DNA of 64,000 nt. Origin: RGIG3528 sp963649295 (GTDB taxonomy: Bacteria > Bacillota > Clostridia > Lachnospirales > Lachnospiraceae). A program made the position numbers and the translations under genes. The notes under the pieces were generated by a model that had not been told where the DNA came from, made no database searches, and saw nothing but the letters and a program-made list of their open reading frames with translations. Positions 8,923-17,297 of the stretch are shown here, piece by piece. The stretch spans positions 4,090 to 68,089 of the forward strand of contig CAVJHK010000005.1 in the NCBI GenBank assembly GCA_963649295.1, in the 5' to 3' direction. Numbering within the stretch: position 1 is the first letter of the stretch; every line of letters begins with the position of its first letter.

Positions 8923-9053
8923 AAATTTTTACTTATCTTTATCCGTAAAAACAGTATACCCTGCAATTCTTTACAGATGATTATAACCGGAAAACGTGCA
9001 TAAAACATACAAAAATCAATAGGACAGTTGTAGCTGCAAATTTATAAATATAG

Positions 9054-9108
9054 TTCAAAGTCACTTCAAACAAACTTCAAAGTTACCTCAAACAGACTTC
9101 AAACTAAA
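9054..9108 (+). repeat. Five ~11-bp phased direct repeats (TTCAAA core)
   Basis: Consecutive units of 11, 11, 12, 10 and 11 bases beginning at 9054, 9065, 9076, 9088 and 9098, each with (T)TCAAA followed by A/C-rich sequence. They lie about 100 bp before the aroA promoter in the 340-bp aroQ-aroA spacer. Confidence 0.7.
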
Positions 9109-9167
9109 TTGAAATGACAATCCATACACCGTGACGGAATTTTAAAAATATTTTTTTTAGGCGTAAT

Positions 9168-9212
9168 ATGAAAAACTTTTTTGTGAATATCCGTTATCTT
9201 CGTAAACTGTGA
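9168..9212 (+). CDS. Putative 14-residue leader peptide upstream of aroA
   Basis: ATG at 9168 opens MKNFFVNIRYLRKL and stops at TGA 9210-9212. An AGGCG five bases upstream is a weak ribosome site. Two adjacent Phe codons and one Tyr codon sit directly before a hairpin and T-run preceding aroA, as in aromatic-amino-acid attenuators. Such a short frame can arise by chance, so this is a hypothesis. Confidence 0.3.
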   Translation: MKNFFVNIRYLRKL

Positions 9213-9238
9213 TATAATCCTTTCGGATATTTTTTTTA
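9187..9238 (+). terminator. Possible attenuator/terminator hairpin before aroA
   Basis: ATATCCG (9187-9193) can pair with CGGATAT (9224-9230), immediately followed by TTTTTTTATT. The loop is 30 nt. The left arm lies in the putative leader frame, within the downstream footprint of a ribosome paused on its Phe codons. Confidence 0.35.
9210..9218 (+). promoter_or_regulatory. Extended -10 promoter for aroA
   Basis: TGATATAAT matches the extended -10 consensus TGnTATAAT; no good -35 is present. Transcription would begin near 9225, just past the hairpin's upstream arm. Confidence 0.45.
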
Positions 9239-9262
9239 TTGAAGGCGGAGAAAATCATAAAA

Positions 9263-10513
9263 GTGACCGAACATTTTGACAAATTACAATTTAAAAATTG
9301 CACGGGTGAAATAGCAATAGTTCCTTCAAAAAGCGAAACGCACAGGGCTATAATTGCAGCGGCACTTGCAAAAGGAGATTCGGTTATCAAAAATGCCTCT
9401 CTGTGCGAAGATACGTATGCAACGATTGAATGTGTGCGGGCGATGGGAGCACAGGTAAATATTTCCGGCAATATGTTATATATAACGGGAATAAATTCTG
9501 ATACATTAAATAAATTTTGCGAAAAAAATTCCCCCGTAACTCTAAATTGCCGCGAAAGCGCAAGTACGATGAGATTTTTGCTGCCGGCGGCACTTATGCT
9601 TTACAAAGATGTTATAATAAAAGGCACCGGAAAGCTGATCGAGCGCGGAATCGGGGTTTATGAAGAGGTATTTAAGGAAAGTAAGGTCAATTTTTATAAA
9701 TCGGAAAAATTTATAAGAGTTGCGGGAGAGATAACCCAAAAAGAATTTGTTGTGAGGGGTGATATTTCGAGCCAGTATATTTCGGGGTTATTATTTGTGA
9801 TGCCGATGTTAACATATGACGGAAAGCTTACAATAACGGGGGATTTAAAAAGTGCACCGTATGTGGATATGACGCTTGAAATATTGAAGAGCTTCGGGAT
9901 TGAAGCCGCTAAAACAAAAAACGATAAGAAATTATATTTTGTCCCCGGTAACCGGCAATATAAGAATACAGAATTTTTCGTTTCCGGTGATTGGTCAAAT
10001 GCGGCATTTTTTGTTGCGTTAAATCATCTCGGAGCAAAAATAAAAATTAACGGACTTGACACGGACACCACCCAGGGTGATAAAATCTGCGGGGCATTTT
10101 TTGATGAGCTTGACAGAACAGAAAATCTGATTGAAACAAAAAAACATGCCGTCATTGACATAGGTAATACAATAGATCTGGGTCCTATTCTGATTGCATA
10201 TGCAGCCATAAAAAACGGAGGCGTTTTTGTGGGTACGGAGAGATTAAAGAATAAGGAATCCGACCGAGCTTCAGTAATGCGTGAGGAACTTTTAAAGTTT
10301 GGGATAAAAGTGCGCGTTGAACAGAACAGGGTTGTGGTTGAAAAGGGAGAATTAAAAATGCCGGTTGTTCCCGTAGATTCACACAACGATCACAGAATTG
10401 TTATGGCACTTGTGCTTTTGCTTTTGTACACCGGCGGTGATGTTGAGGGCTCAGAAGCCGTAAATAAAAGCTATCCGGGATTTTTTGATGACCTTGCCCG
10501 TATAATGACTTAA
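9263..10513 (+). CDS. aroA: 3-phosphoshikimate 1-carboxyvinyltransferase (EPSP synthase)
   Basis: Transfers the enolpyruvyl group of PEP to shikimate-3-phosphate (sixth step). Markers: PSKSETHRAIIAAALA (phosphate and substrate binding Lys/Ser/Arg), NCRESASTMRFLLP, GDISSQYISGLLFV, and KESDR plus NDHRIVMAL at the C-terminal active site. A TTG at 9239 would extend the frame, but the only ribosome site, GGCGGAG at 9244-9250, lies inside that extension, so the GTG at 9263 is preferred (416 residues). The 3' end is copied in the following spacer (see repeat at 10501). Confidence 0.92.
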   Translation: MTEHFDKLQFKNCTGEIAIVPSKSETHRAIIAAALAKGDSVIKNASLCEDTYATIECVRAMGAQVNISGNMLYITGINSDTLNKFCEKNSPVTLNCRESASTMRFLLPAALMLYKDVIIKGTGKLIERGIGVYEEVFKESKVNFYKSEKFIRVAGEITQKEFVVRGDISSQYISGLLFVMPMLTYDGKLTITGDLKSAPYVDMTLEILKSFGIEAAKTKNDKKLYFVPGNRQYKNTEFFVSGDWSNAAFFVALNHLGAKIKINGLDTDTTQGDKICGAFFDELDRTENLIETKKHAVIDIGNTIDLGPILIAYAAIKNGGVFVGTERLKNKESDRASVMREELLKFGIKVRVEQNRVVVEKGELKMPVVPVDSHNDHRIVMALVLLLLYTGGDVEGSEAVNKSYPGFFDDLARIMT

Positions 10514-10618
10514 GGCATCTGATGCAAGCTTTAGAATCCCCATATAATGACTTGAGGCGCCCGATGCAGTTTTTGAAATGCAAAAGCATGAGCAGTGAAA
10601 TGCAAAAGCGTGAGCAGT
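10501..10618 (+). repeat. Duplicated aroA 3' end plus a 22-bp tandem duplication
   Basis: The last bases of aroA with the adjoining spacer (10501-10532, beginning TATAATGACTTAAGGC) recur imperfectly at 10543-10574 (period 42). A 22-bp unit beginning GAAATGCAAAAGC follows twice (10575-10596, 10597-10618), differing at one base. Confidence 0.8.
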
Positions 10619-10686
10619 GAGCAAGTCCGAGCTTTGTCATGACGTTTTTAAAGAAATAAATATAACAGTTTAATAAAGAGAAAAAT

Positions 10687-11715
10687 ATGAATGCCGAATT
10701 TGTGAGAAAGCTTCCGTCGGTTGAGGAAATAAAGAATATGTTCCCTCTGCCGGAAGATTTAAAAAAGAAAAAAGAACAAAACGATAGAGAAATAAAGGAC
10801 ATTATTTTGGGAAAATCCGACAAGCTTCTTTTGATTGTGGGACCGTGTTCCGCCGATCGCACGGATGCGGTGCTTGATTATGCGGAGAGATTAAGACGTC
10901 TGGCGGACAGGGTAAAAGAAAAAATTGTCATTGTCCCGCGTATTTATACAAACAAGCCGCGTACAACGGGAGACGGCTATAAGGGAATGCTTCATCAGCC
11001 GGATCCTCACAAGGCTCCCGACGCATTGAAGGGGCTTGCCGCAACAAGATATCTTCACCTTGAGGTACTCAAAAATACCGGCTTTTCGGGGGCGGACGAG
11101 ATGCTTTATCCCGAAAAGCATGCCTATGTTTCGGATCTTGTGAGCTATGTGGCAGTTGGTGCGCGTTCTGTAGAAAATCAATTCCACCGCCTTACGGCAA
11201 GTGCTCTTGACATCCCCGTCGGGATGAAAAATCCCACAAGCGGCGATGTTGCGGTTATGATAAATTCGATTATGGCAGCACAGCATCCTCATGATTTTGT
11301 ATATGCGGGATGGGAAGTAAAAAGCAAGGGAAATCCGCTTGCTCATGCTGTCTTGCGCGGATCGGCAAACAAATACGGGCGTCAGCTTCCGAATTATCAT
11401 TATGAAGACCTGGAGGCGTTATCCGAAACCTATTTAAAAGCAAATCTTCTAAATCCCGCAATAATCGTGGATACCAATCATTCAAATTCCGGCAAACGTT
11501 ATCTTGAACAGGTGCGTATCGCAAAAGAAGTAATGCACAGCACACGTTATTCAAAGACGGTGCACGATATGGTAAAGGGACTTATGATAGAATCCTATAT
11601 CGAAGACGGAGCACAGTCGGATACGGGTGATATATACGGAAAATCAATCACCGATCCTTGCCTCGGCTGGGAGAAAACGGAAAAGCTGATACTTGAGCTT
11701 GGTGAATTAAGATAA
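10687..11715 (+). CDS. 3-deoxy-7-phosphoheptulonate (DAHP) synthase, class I AroFGH type
   Basis: Condenses PEP and erythrose-4-phosphate, the entry step of the shikimate pathway (342 residues). Motifs: IVGPCSADR, PRTTGDGYKGMLHQPDP (the usual PRT region), GARSVENQFHR, PVGMKNPTSGDV, VDTNHSNSGK (metal-binding His) and KSITDPCLGWE. The length and N-terminal extension fit the feedback-regulated E. coli AroF/G/H subtype; which amino acid inhibits it cannot be read from sequence. Placing it last completes the seven pathway steps within 7 kb. The ribosome site (AAAGAGAAAAAT) is weak. Confidence 0.92.
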   Translation: MNAEFVRKLPSVEEIKNMFPLPEDLKKKKEQNDREIKDIILGKSDKLLLIVGPCSADRTDAVLDYAERLRRLADRVKEKIVIVPRIYTNKPRTTGDGYKGMLHQPDPHKAPDALKGLAATRYLHLEVLKNTGFSGADEMLYPEKHAYVSDLVSYVAVGARSVENQFHRLTASALDIPVGMKNPTSGDVAVMINSIMAAQHPHDFVYAGWEVKSKGNPLAHAVLRGSANKYGRQLPNYHYEDLEALSETYLKANLLNPAIIVDTNHSNSGKRYLEQVRIAKEVMHSTRYSKTVHDMVKGLMIESYIEDGAQSDTGDIYGKSITDPCLGWEKTEKLILELGELR

Positions 11716-11762
11716 GAAAATAACGGATTATAAGCGCCCTATAAGAAATAATAATACTCTTT

Positions 11763-11791
11763 TTGATGACAAATCGTTTTTTTATGATAAA
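11763..11791 (+). promoter_or_regulatory. Probable purA promoter
   Basis: TTGATG (11763-11768), 17-bp spacer, GATAAA (11786-11791); an alternative -10 TATGAT overlaps at 11783. It lies 70-100 bp upstream of purA. Confidence 0.45.
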
Positions 11792-11863
11792 ATGACCTTT
11801 GGCTTAAAAGGACAAAAGGTAAGTCTTTCCAAAGCAATGCTTTCAAATTAAAGGAGAAAAAAT

Positions 11864-13147
11864 ATGGTAAAAGCTATTGTCGGCGCCAACTGGGGCGATG
11901 AAGGAAAAGGAAAAATCACCGATATGCTTGCACAGGATGCGGACATCATTATCCGTTTTCAGGGCGGTGCAAATGCGGGACATACGATTGTAAACAAATA
12001 TGGCAAGTTTGCGCTTCATACTCTTCCATCGGGTGTTTTTTATGATCATACGACAAGTATTATAGGAAACGGTGTTGCATTAAACGTTCCGAAGCTTTTT
12101 GAGGAAGTAAAGTCGATTACGGACAAAAACGTGCCCATGCCGCATCTTCTTGTGTCAGACAGAGCGCAAATGGTAATGCCTTATCATATTGATTTTGATA
12201 AATACGAGGAGGAGCGCCTCGGTAAGAATTCGTTCGGATCGACAAAGTCAGGAATTGCGCCTTTTTATTCCGACAAGTATTCAAAAATCGGATTCCAGGT
12301 GTCGGAGCTTTACGGAGATCCGGGTGCTCTTCGCGAAAAGATTAAGAGAGTTGCCGAAATCAAAAATGCTATTCTCATAAATCTTTATCACAAGGATTCG
12401 TTAAATGAGGAAGCGCTTTTTGATACTCTCATGGATTACAAAAAGATGCTTGATCCTTTTGTATGTGATACAAGCGCTTATCTTTGGAATGCAATAAAGG
12501 AAGGAAAGACGATTTTGCTTGAAGGTCAGCTGGGCTCCTTAAAAGATCCCGACCACGGCATTTATCCGATGGTTACGTCTTCATCCACACTTGCCGCATA
12601 TGGTGCGATAGGTGCGGGAATTCCGCCTTATGAGATAAAGCAGATAGTTACGGTTTGCAAGGCTTATTCTTCGGCAGTGGGCGCAGGCGCATTTGTTTCC
12701 GAAATATTCGGAGAAGAGGCAGACGAACTTCGACGCCGCGGCGGTGACGGCGGTGAATATGGCGCAACAACCGGACGCCCGAGAAGAATGGGATGGTTTG
12801 ACTGTGTTGCAAGCAAGTACGGCTGCCGTATCCAGGGAACAACGGATGTTGCTTTTACGGTGCTTGATGTGCTCGGATATCTTGACGAAATCCCTGTATG
12901 CGTGGGATATGAAATAGACGGTCATGTTACAACCGATTTCCCCGTTACATCGCTTCTTGAAAAGGCAAAGCCCGTGCTCAAAAAGCTTCCCGGCTGGAAG
13001 ACGGACATCAGGGGAATCAAAAAGTACGAAGATTTGCCCGAAAATTGCCGCAAATATATTGAATTTATCGAAAACGAAATCGGCTTCCCGATTACAATGA
13101 TAAGCAACGGTCCGGGCAGAGACGATATTATCTACAGAAACAAATAA
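11864..13147 (+). CDS. purA: Adenylosuccinate synthetase
   Basis: GTP-dependent ligation of IMP and aspartate, the first committed step to AMP. The N-terminal GANWGDEGKGK is the diagnostic GTP-binding loop with the catalytic Asp, followed by GGANAGHTI (catalytic His). Later motifs include KSGIAPFYSDK, LEGQLGSLKDPDHG and TTGRPRRMGWFD. The 427-residue length is normal. AAGGAGAAAAAAT precedes the ATG. The gene has its own promoter and a downstream hairpin terminator, so it appears monocistronic. Confidence 0.96.
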   Translation: MVKAIVGANWGDEGKGKITDMLAQDADIIIRFQGGANAGHTIVNKYGKFALHTLPSGVFYDHTTSIIGNGVALNVPKLFEEVKSITDKNVPMPHLLVSDRAQMVMPYHIDFDKYEEERLGKNSFGSTKSGIAPFYSDKYSKIGFQVSELYGDPGALREKIKRVAEIKNAILINLYHKDSLNEEALFDTLMDYKKMLDPFVCDTSAYLWNAIKEGKTILLEGQLGSLKDPDHGIYPMVTSSSTLAAYGAIGAGIPPYEIKQIVTVCKAYSSAVGAGAFVSEIFGEEADELRRRGGDGGEYGATTGRPRRMGWFDCVASKYGCRIQGTTDVAFTVLDVLGYLDEIPVCVGYEIDGHVTTDFPVTSLLEKAKPVLKKLPGWKTDIRGIKKYEDLPENCRKYIEFIENEIGFPITMISNGPGRDDIIYRNK

Positions 13148-13158
13148 TTTTATATGGC

Positions 13159-13190
13159 AAAAGGGGCAATTTTTAAGTTGTCCCTTTTTA
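13159..13190 (+). terminator. Terminator after purA
   Basis: AAAAGGGGCAA (13159-13169) pairs with TTGTCCCTTTT (13178-13188; one G-T pair) around an 8-nt loop, with a T-rich 3' side. Confidence 0.75.
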
Positions 13191-13215
13191 TGATTTTTTA
13201 TATCGGAGAGGACAT

Positions 13216-14091
13216 ATGTCAGTAAAATTTAGGGACGATGAAGAATGTTGGTGCAAAAGCGGCAGGATGTATATGGATTGCCACAAACGCTTTGATGACA
13301 GGATTAAAAAGCTTAAGCTTATCAGAAAAAAAGTCCCGGGAAGAAATTTGATAAAAACACCGGAACAGATTAAGAGAATAAAGGAATCGGCAAAAATAAA
13401 CGTGAGTGTGCTTGATTATATCGGTGAAGTGATAAAAGAAGGCATGACCACGGCCGAAATCGACAGGATTGTCTATGATATGACAACCAAAATGGGAGCG
13501 ATTCCTGCACCGCTTAATTATGAGGGCTTCCCCTACAGCGTTTGCACCTCGGTTAATGACCAGGTTTGTCACGGATTTCCGTCGGATAAAGTAGTTTTGC
13601 GGGACGGGGATATCATAAACGTTGACTGCTCCACAATTTTAAACGGCGCATTTTCGGATTCTTCGAGAATGTTTTGTATAGGAAATGTCGATCCCAAAAT
13701 AAAAAAACTTGTGGAGGTGACCCGCGAAAGTATATACGAAGGCTTTAAGGCGGTTAAGCCCTGGGGATATATGGGAGACATGAGCGCTGCGGTTCACGAT
13801 TATGTGTATGACAGAGGATATACAATAGTTCGCGAAATCGGCGGACATGGTGTCGGAAATGCCTTCCACGAAGATCCTTGGGTCGGATTTCATATGAAAC
13901 GGGGCACAGGCATGGTACTTGCGCCCGGGCTTATGTTTACGATTGAGCCCATGGTTAATTTCGGAGACGAAGATATATATGTTTCCGATGAAAACGATTG
14001 GGAAGTATATACAGACGACGGCCTTCCGTCAGCACAATGGGAAATCCAGGTGCTTGTGACGGAAGAGGGAGCGGAAATTATATCGTGGTGA
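13216..14091 (+). CDS. map: Methionine aminopeptidase, type I with N-terminal SEC-C-like zinc motif
   Basis: Removes the initiator Met from nascent proteins. The first ~25 residues carry a Cys/His motif (ECWCKSGRMYMDCHKRF) like the SEC-C element, probably for ribosome docking. The catalytic pita-bread domain follows from residue ~45, with metal ligands in NVDCS, FSDSSRMF, GGHGVG, FTIEPM and WEIQVLV. The 291-residue length fits the extended MetAP-Ia form found in many Firmicutes. GGAGAGG precedes the ATG. Confidence 0.93.
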   Translation: MSVKFRDDEECWCKSGRMYMDCHKRFDDRIKKLKLIRKKVPGRNLIKTPEQIKRIKESAKINVSVLDYIGEVIKEGMTTAEIDRIVYDMTTKMGAIPAPLNYEGFPYSVCTSVNDQVCHGFPSDKVVLRDGDIINVDCSTILNGAFSDSSRMFCIGNVDPKIKKLVEVTRESIYEGFKAVKPWGYMGDMSAAVHDYVYDRGYTIVREIGGHGVGNAFHEDPWVGFHMKRGTGMVLAPGLMFTIEPMVNFGDEDIYVSDENDWEVYTDDGLPSAQWEIQVLVTEEGAEIISW

Positions 14092-14124
14092 ACGGTGTAA
14101 ATGTGTGGGTTTGTTTCAATTTTA

Positions 14125-14457
14125 TTAATTGTAATTGCTTTCAAGAAATTTTTGGTAGGCAGATTCAATTGTAATCAAATCTTCCGAATTAAGATTACCG
14201 ATTTTAAAAATAAAGCTGTCTTTAGGCAAAAGCATAACCTTAGAAATTCTTGCTGTTGACATGAGATGTAATCCTGCTTCTTCCCAATATAAAATAGGAA
14301 TATCATAAGGGTCGGTTGACCTCGGCTTGTGTTTGGTGATTTTTACGGACAGAACACCCGGAATATTTTCATCAAGGACAACGACAGGCCGGTTTAAAAG
14401 TTGTGTGGCATCTTCTTTCAAAGGAAATTCAACAAACCATACCTCACCTTTTTGCAT
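14125..14457 (-). CDS. PemK/MazF-family toxin of a type II toxin-antitoxin pair
   Basis: Small 110-residue protein with the family's start (MQKGEVWFVEFP), RPVVVLDE and VSVKITKHKPRSTDPYDIPI, the usual beta-barrel region. Family members are sequence-specific endoribonucleases that cut mRNA and inhibit growth; that activity is inferred here. Its ATG overlaps the antitoxin stop by one base (TAATG), giving coupled translation. It is convergent with map. Confidence 0.75.
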   Translation of the reverse strand: MQKGEVWFVEFPLKEDATQLLNRPVVVLDENIPGVLSVKITKHKPRSTDPYDIPILYWEEAGLHLMSTARISKVMLLPKDSFIFKIGNLNSEDLITIESAYQKFLESNYN

Positions 14458-14774
14458 TATTGTATACCTCGTTCTTTCTTCATTTGTTTGAATATTTCAT
14501 CCCACTCGGATTCACCTGTCCATTCGTCGTCAGAAGATATTGTTGCCTTGCCGGAAGTGTTGTACTTCGTGTTTTTTATGGCAAGGCGATAGGCATCCGA
14601 ATCATATGCCTTACTTTTCATGTCGGGATGAAACGGTAAAGCCTGTTCACGGACGGCTTGCTTTGCTGCCATTGTAAAAAAAGTGGTAAGATCTAGGCCT
14701 AAATCTAACATAAGCTCCTGAAGCTGGGATTTTAACGTTTCATCCATACGCATGGTTATGGTTGTACTTGACAT
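14457..14774 (-). CDS. RelB/DinJ-family antitoxin
   Basis: 105-residue protein with an N-terminal ribbon-helix-helix segment (TTITMRMDETLKSQLQELMLDLGLDLTTFFTMAAKQAV) characteristic of RelB/DinJ antitoxins, and an acidic, Trp-containing C-terminal tail (DDEWTGESEWDEIFKQMKKE) suited to wrapping the toxin. A strong AAGGAGGTCC ribosome site and an exact-consensus promoter precede it. Pairing this antitoxin class with a PemK-like rather than RelE/YafQ toxin is less usual. Confidence 0.8.
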   Translation of the reverse strand: MSSTTITMRMDETLKSQLQELMLDLGLDLTTFFTMAAKQAVREQALPFHPDMKSKAYDSDAYRLAIKNTKYNTSGKATISSDDEWTGESEWDEIFKQMKKERGIQ

Positions 14775-14827
14775 AAATAGGACCTCCTTTTTTTATTGAG
14801 CTTAAAGTGCTTTTTGGCTTTAATATC

Positions 14828-14856
14828 ATTATATATCGACATAAATATATTGTCAA
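14828..14856 (-). promoter_or_regulatory. Consensus promoter of the toxin-antitoxin operon
   Basis: On the minus strand: TTGACA (14856-14851), 17-bp spacer, TATAAT (14833-14828), a perfect sigma-A match. Just upstream of the -35 are the palindromes TGTTATAACA (14862-14871) and GTATATAC (14873-14880), possible antitoxin operators. Confidence 0.8.
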
Positions 14857-14915
14857 TGCAGTGTTATAACAGTGTATATACGTTATAAATATTTCGGAAA
14901 AAATTCCTATATAGC

Positions 14916-14957
14916 AAAAAACGTTCATACGGATTCTATGCCGTGTGAACGTTTTTT
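14916..14957 (-). terminator. Terminator after the NSS symporter gene
   Basis: Arms 14916-14932 and 14941-14957 form a 17-bp stem (AAAAAACGTTCATACGG and its complement, one G-T pair) with an 8-nt loop and A/T runs on both sides, so it can act in either direction. Confidence 0.85.
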
Positions 14958-15004
14958 ATACCACCAAAACAATTTTTTTTAATTAAGCTTTTGTCCTTTA
15001 TTCA

Positions 15005-16408
15005 TCAGCTGAGCGAGGTACCCTGTACAAGTCCCACAATAATAATTGTAGCGATTGCGATGGGCACGACAAATCTGATAAAGAAGGCATAAACGCGGGC
15101 CCACTTGAACGATGCGCCGTTTCTTACTTCGGAAATAATTGCTTCAGGCTTAACAACCCATCCCGCAAAGATTGCGATACCGAGTGCGCATATGGGCATA
15201 AGGAGACGGTCGGTCGAAAATTCCATGAAATCGCCGAAGGTGGGGAAGGTGAGCCCGTTTGCAAAGTCAAACCAGATTCCCTTTATGTTGAATGCCGCCT
15301 GCGAGCATGTGTAAAGGCATCCGATAAGATAAAGCACAATACTTGTTATGATTGCGCCCTTTTTGCGGTCAACATGCATATGATCGTGTAAAAATGTTGT
15401 AAGCACCTCAAGGAGCGAAATGCAGCTTGTGAGTGCGGCAAAAAGGAGAAGGAGATAAAAGATTGCGCCGAAGAGCCAGCCTACGGGAAGATCTTCAAAT
15501 ACGCCGGCAAGAGATACAAAAGCAAAGCCTGCGCCCTTGCCGATACCTTCCTCACCGAGTGTCGCAAAGCATGCGGGGATAATCATGAAGCCTGCCGTGA
15601 GTGCAACAAGTGTATCCGTGCAGCATACGAGTACGGAACTCTTTTCGATATTTTCGTCCTTTTTAAGATAAGAGCCGTAGGTCATCATGATTCCCATGCC
15701 GAGGCTGAGTGAATAAAAGGCCTGGCCGAGAGCGGAGAGAACGGTTGCAAACGATACCTTGCTCCAATCCGCTTTAAGCATATATTTAAGGCCGGGCTCC
15801 GCGCCGGGAAGCGTAGTCGTACGGATCAAAAGGATAATGAGAAGGACAAAGAGAGCAGGCATGCCGACCTTGTTAAATTTTTCGATTCCCTTGTCAACGC
15901 CCTTTACAACAACAAATGCGGTTATTGCCATAAATATTGCGCCAAAGATGAGCGCGGAAACAGGAAGCCATGTTTCGCCTGTTGCCGCATCATATCCGAG
16001 CATTCCGTAAAAGAATGACGTGGGATCGGCATAAATAGTTTTTGATTCGTAAAGGTAGCTTACAAAATATTTGAGCACCCAGCCGCCTACGTGCGCATAA
16101 TAAGCCGTGATGATGAACGGAACGATTATTGCGAGCCAGCCCACCCAGGCAAAGCGCTTGTCAAGCTTTTTGAAGGTTGAAACACAGTCTGCCTGACCTT
16201 TTCTTCCGAGTGCGAGTTCGGTAAGCATTACGGGAATACCGATGAATAAAACTATGCATAAATAAATGATAACATACGATGCACCGCCGCCTTCGTATGC
16301 TCTGCCCGGAAATTTCCAAATGTTTCCGAGACCTACGGCAGATCCTGCTGTTGCGAGGATAAAGCCGAGTTTGGACCCCCATTGGGCCCTTTGTTTCTTC
16401 TCTTGCAT
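15005..16408 (-). CDS. Neurotransmitter:sodium symporter (NSS/SNF family) transporter
   Basis: Inner-membrane Na+-coupled importer of 467 residues, resembling bacterial amino-acid transporters such as LeuT, MhsT and TnaT. The N-terminus shows the family signature QWGSKLGFILATAGSAVGLGNIWKFPGRAYEGGGASY, with the unwound TM1 region that binds Na+ and substrate. Roughly eleven hydrophobic segments follow. The aromatic locus lies nearby, but nothing in the sequence fixes the substrate. It has its own promoter and terminator, and AAGGAGAATTTT precedes the ATG. Confidence 0.9.
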   Translation of the reverse strand: MQEKKQRAQWGSKLGFILATAGSAVGLGNIWKFPGRAYEGGGASYVIIYLCIVLFIGIPVMLTELALGRKGQADCVSTFKKLDKRFAWVGWLAIIVPFIITAYYAHVGGWVLKYFVSYLYESKTIYADPTSFFYGMLGYDAATGETWLPVSALIFGAIFMAITAFVVVKGVDKGIEKFNKVGMPALFVLLIILLIRTTTLPGAEPGLKYMLKADWSKVSFATVLSALGQAFYSLSLGMGIMMTYGSYLKKDENIEKSSVLVCCTDTLVALTAGFMIIPACFATLGEEGIGKGAGFAFVSLAGVFEDLPVGWLFGAIFYLLLLFAALTSCISLLEVLTTFLHDHMHVDRKKGAIITSIVLYLIGCLYTCSQAAFNIKGIWFDFANGLTFPTFGDFMEFSTDRLLMPICALGIAIFAGWVVKPEAIISEVRNGASFKWARVYAFFIRFVVPIAIATIIIVGLVQGTSLS

Positions 16409-16442
16409 AAAATTCTCCTTAAAAATTTATAAATAATGTATA

Positions 16443-16470
16443 ATTATACCATATTATTGAAAAATTACAA
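16443..16470 (-). promoter_or_regulatory. Promoter of the NSS symporter gene
   Basis: Minus strand TTGTAA (16470-16465), 16-bp spacer, TATAAT (16448-16443), about 35 bp before the start codon. Confidence 0.6.
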
Positions 16471-16559
16471 TCGTTTTGGAGCATATCGCTTGCTTTTTTT
16501 TATATGTTGGATTATGATTTGGCTTCGGAAAAAAGATTTGCAAAAAAAGGAAATTTTAA

Positions 16560-17297
16560 ATGGAAACAAATTCATCAGAAAACAAAAGCTTTAAAAAGCT
16601 TACTTTCGGTGCGGGAGCACGTGATTCGGTGCCGATTGCGGCGGGATATTTTGCGGTAAGCTTTTCTTTTGGAATACTTGCGTCAAAGGCGGGGCTTAGC
16701 GCCATGGAGGCAGGGCTAATGTCTCTTACGAATGTCACAAGCGCCGGTCAGTTTGCGGGAGTGAGTCTCTATGCTGCGGGTGCGACAATAGTTGAGCTCA
16801 TATGCGCAATGATAATCATAAATCTGCGCTATGCACTTCTCAGCATGTCTCTTTCCCAAAAGCTTGACAAAAACATGGGGATTTTTAAGAGACTGCTTGT
16901 GGCGTTCGCAAACACGGATGAAATTTTTGCTGTATCGATAAGCAAGGCGGGGAATGTAAACGGCAAATACATGGCGGGACTTGAAATTTTTCCGATTATG
17001 TTTTGGACGCTCGGAACCATATGCGGCGCTCTTGCAAATAATCTCCTTCCGGGATTTGTACAAAGTGCGCTCGGTGTTGCGCTTTATGCAATGTTTATCG
17101 CAATTGTGATGCCGCCCGCAAGAAAAGAAAGAAGCATTGCGATTTGCGCATGTATCGCAATGACAATGAGTGTGGTATTTTATTATGTCCCTGTATTAAA
17201 AAACGTATCGTCGGGGGTTTCGATCATACTTTGCACCGTGATTGCGGCAGGCGTTTCGGCGGTGCTTTTTCCCGTCAAGGAGGATGAATCAAAATGA
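16560..17297 (+). CDS. azlC: AzlC-family branched-chain amino acid exporter subunit
   Basis: Membrane protein of 245 residues. The domain opens with FGAGARDSVPIAAGYFAVSFSFGILASKAGLSAMEA, typical of AzlC, and contains several hydrophobic segments. With AzlD it forms an exporter of branched-chain amino acids or analogues in characterised systems (B. subtilis azlCD, Corynebacterium brnFE). The last four bases overlap azlD (ATGA), a standard arrangement for this pair. Confidence 0.88.
   Translation: METNSSENKSFKKLTFGAGARDSVPIAAGYFAVSFSFGILASKAGLSAMEAGLMSLTNVTSAGQFAGVSLYAAGATIVELICAMIIINLRYALLSMSLSQKLDKNMGIFKRLLVAFANTDEIFAVSISKAGNVNGKYMAGLEIFPIMFWTLGTICGALANNLLPGFVQSALGVALYAMFIAIVMPPARKERSIAICACIAMTMSVVFYYVPVLKNVSSGVSIILCTVIAAGVSAVLFPVKEDESK

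Noticed and set aside
8917..8934. Terminator after aroQ
   Set aside because: The palindrome AAGTAAAAATTTTTACTT has almost no G or C in the stem, so it is unlikely to be an efficient intrinsic terminator.
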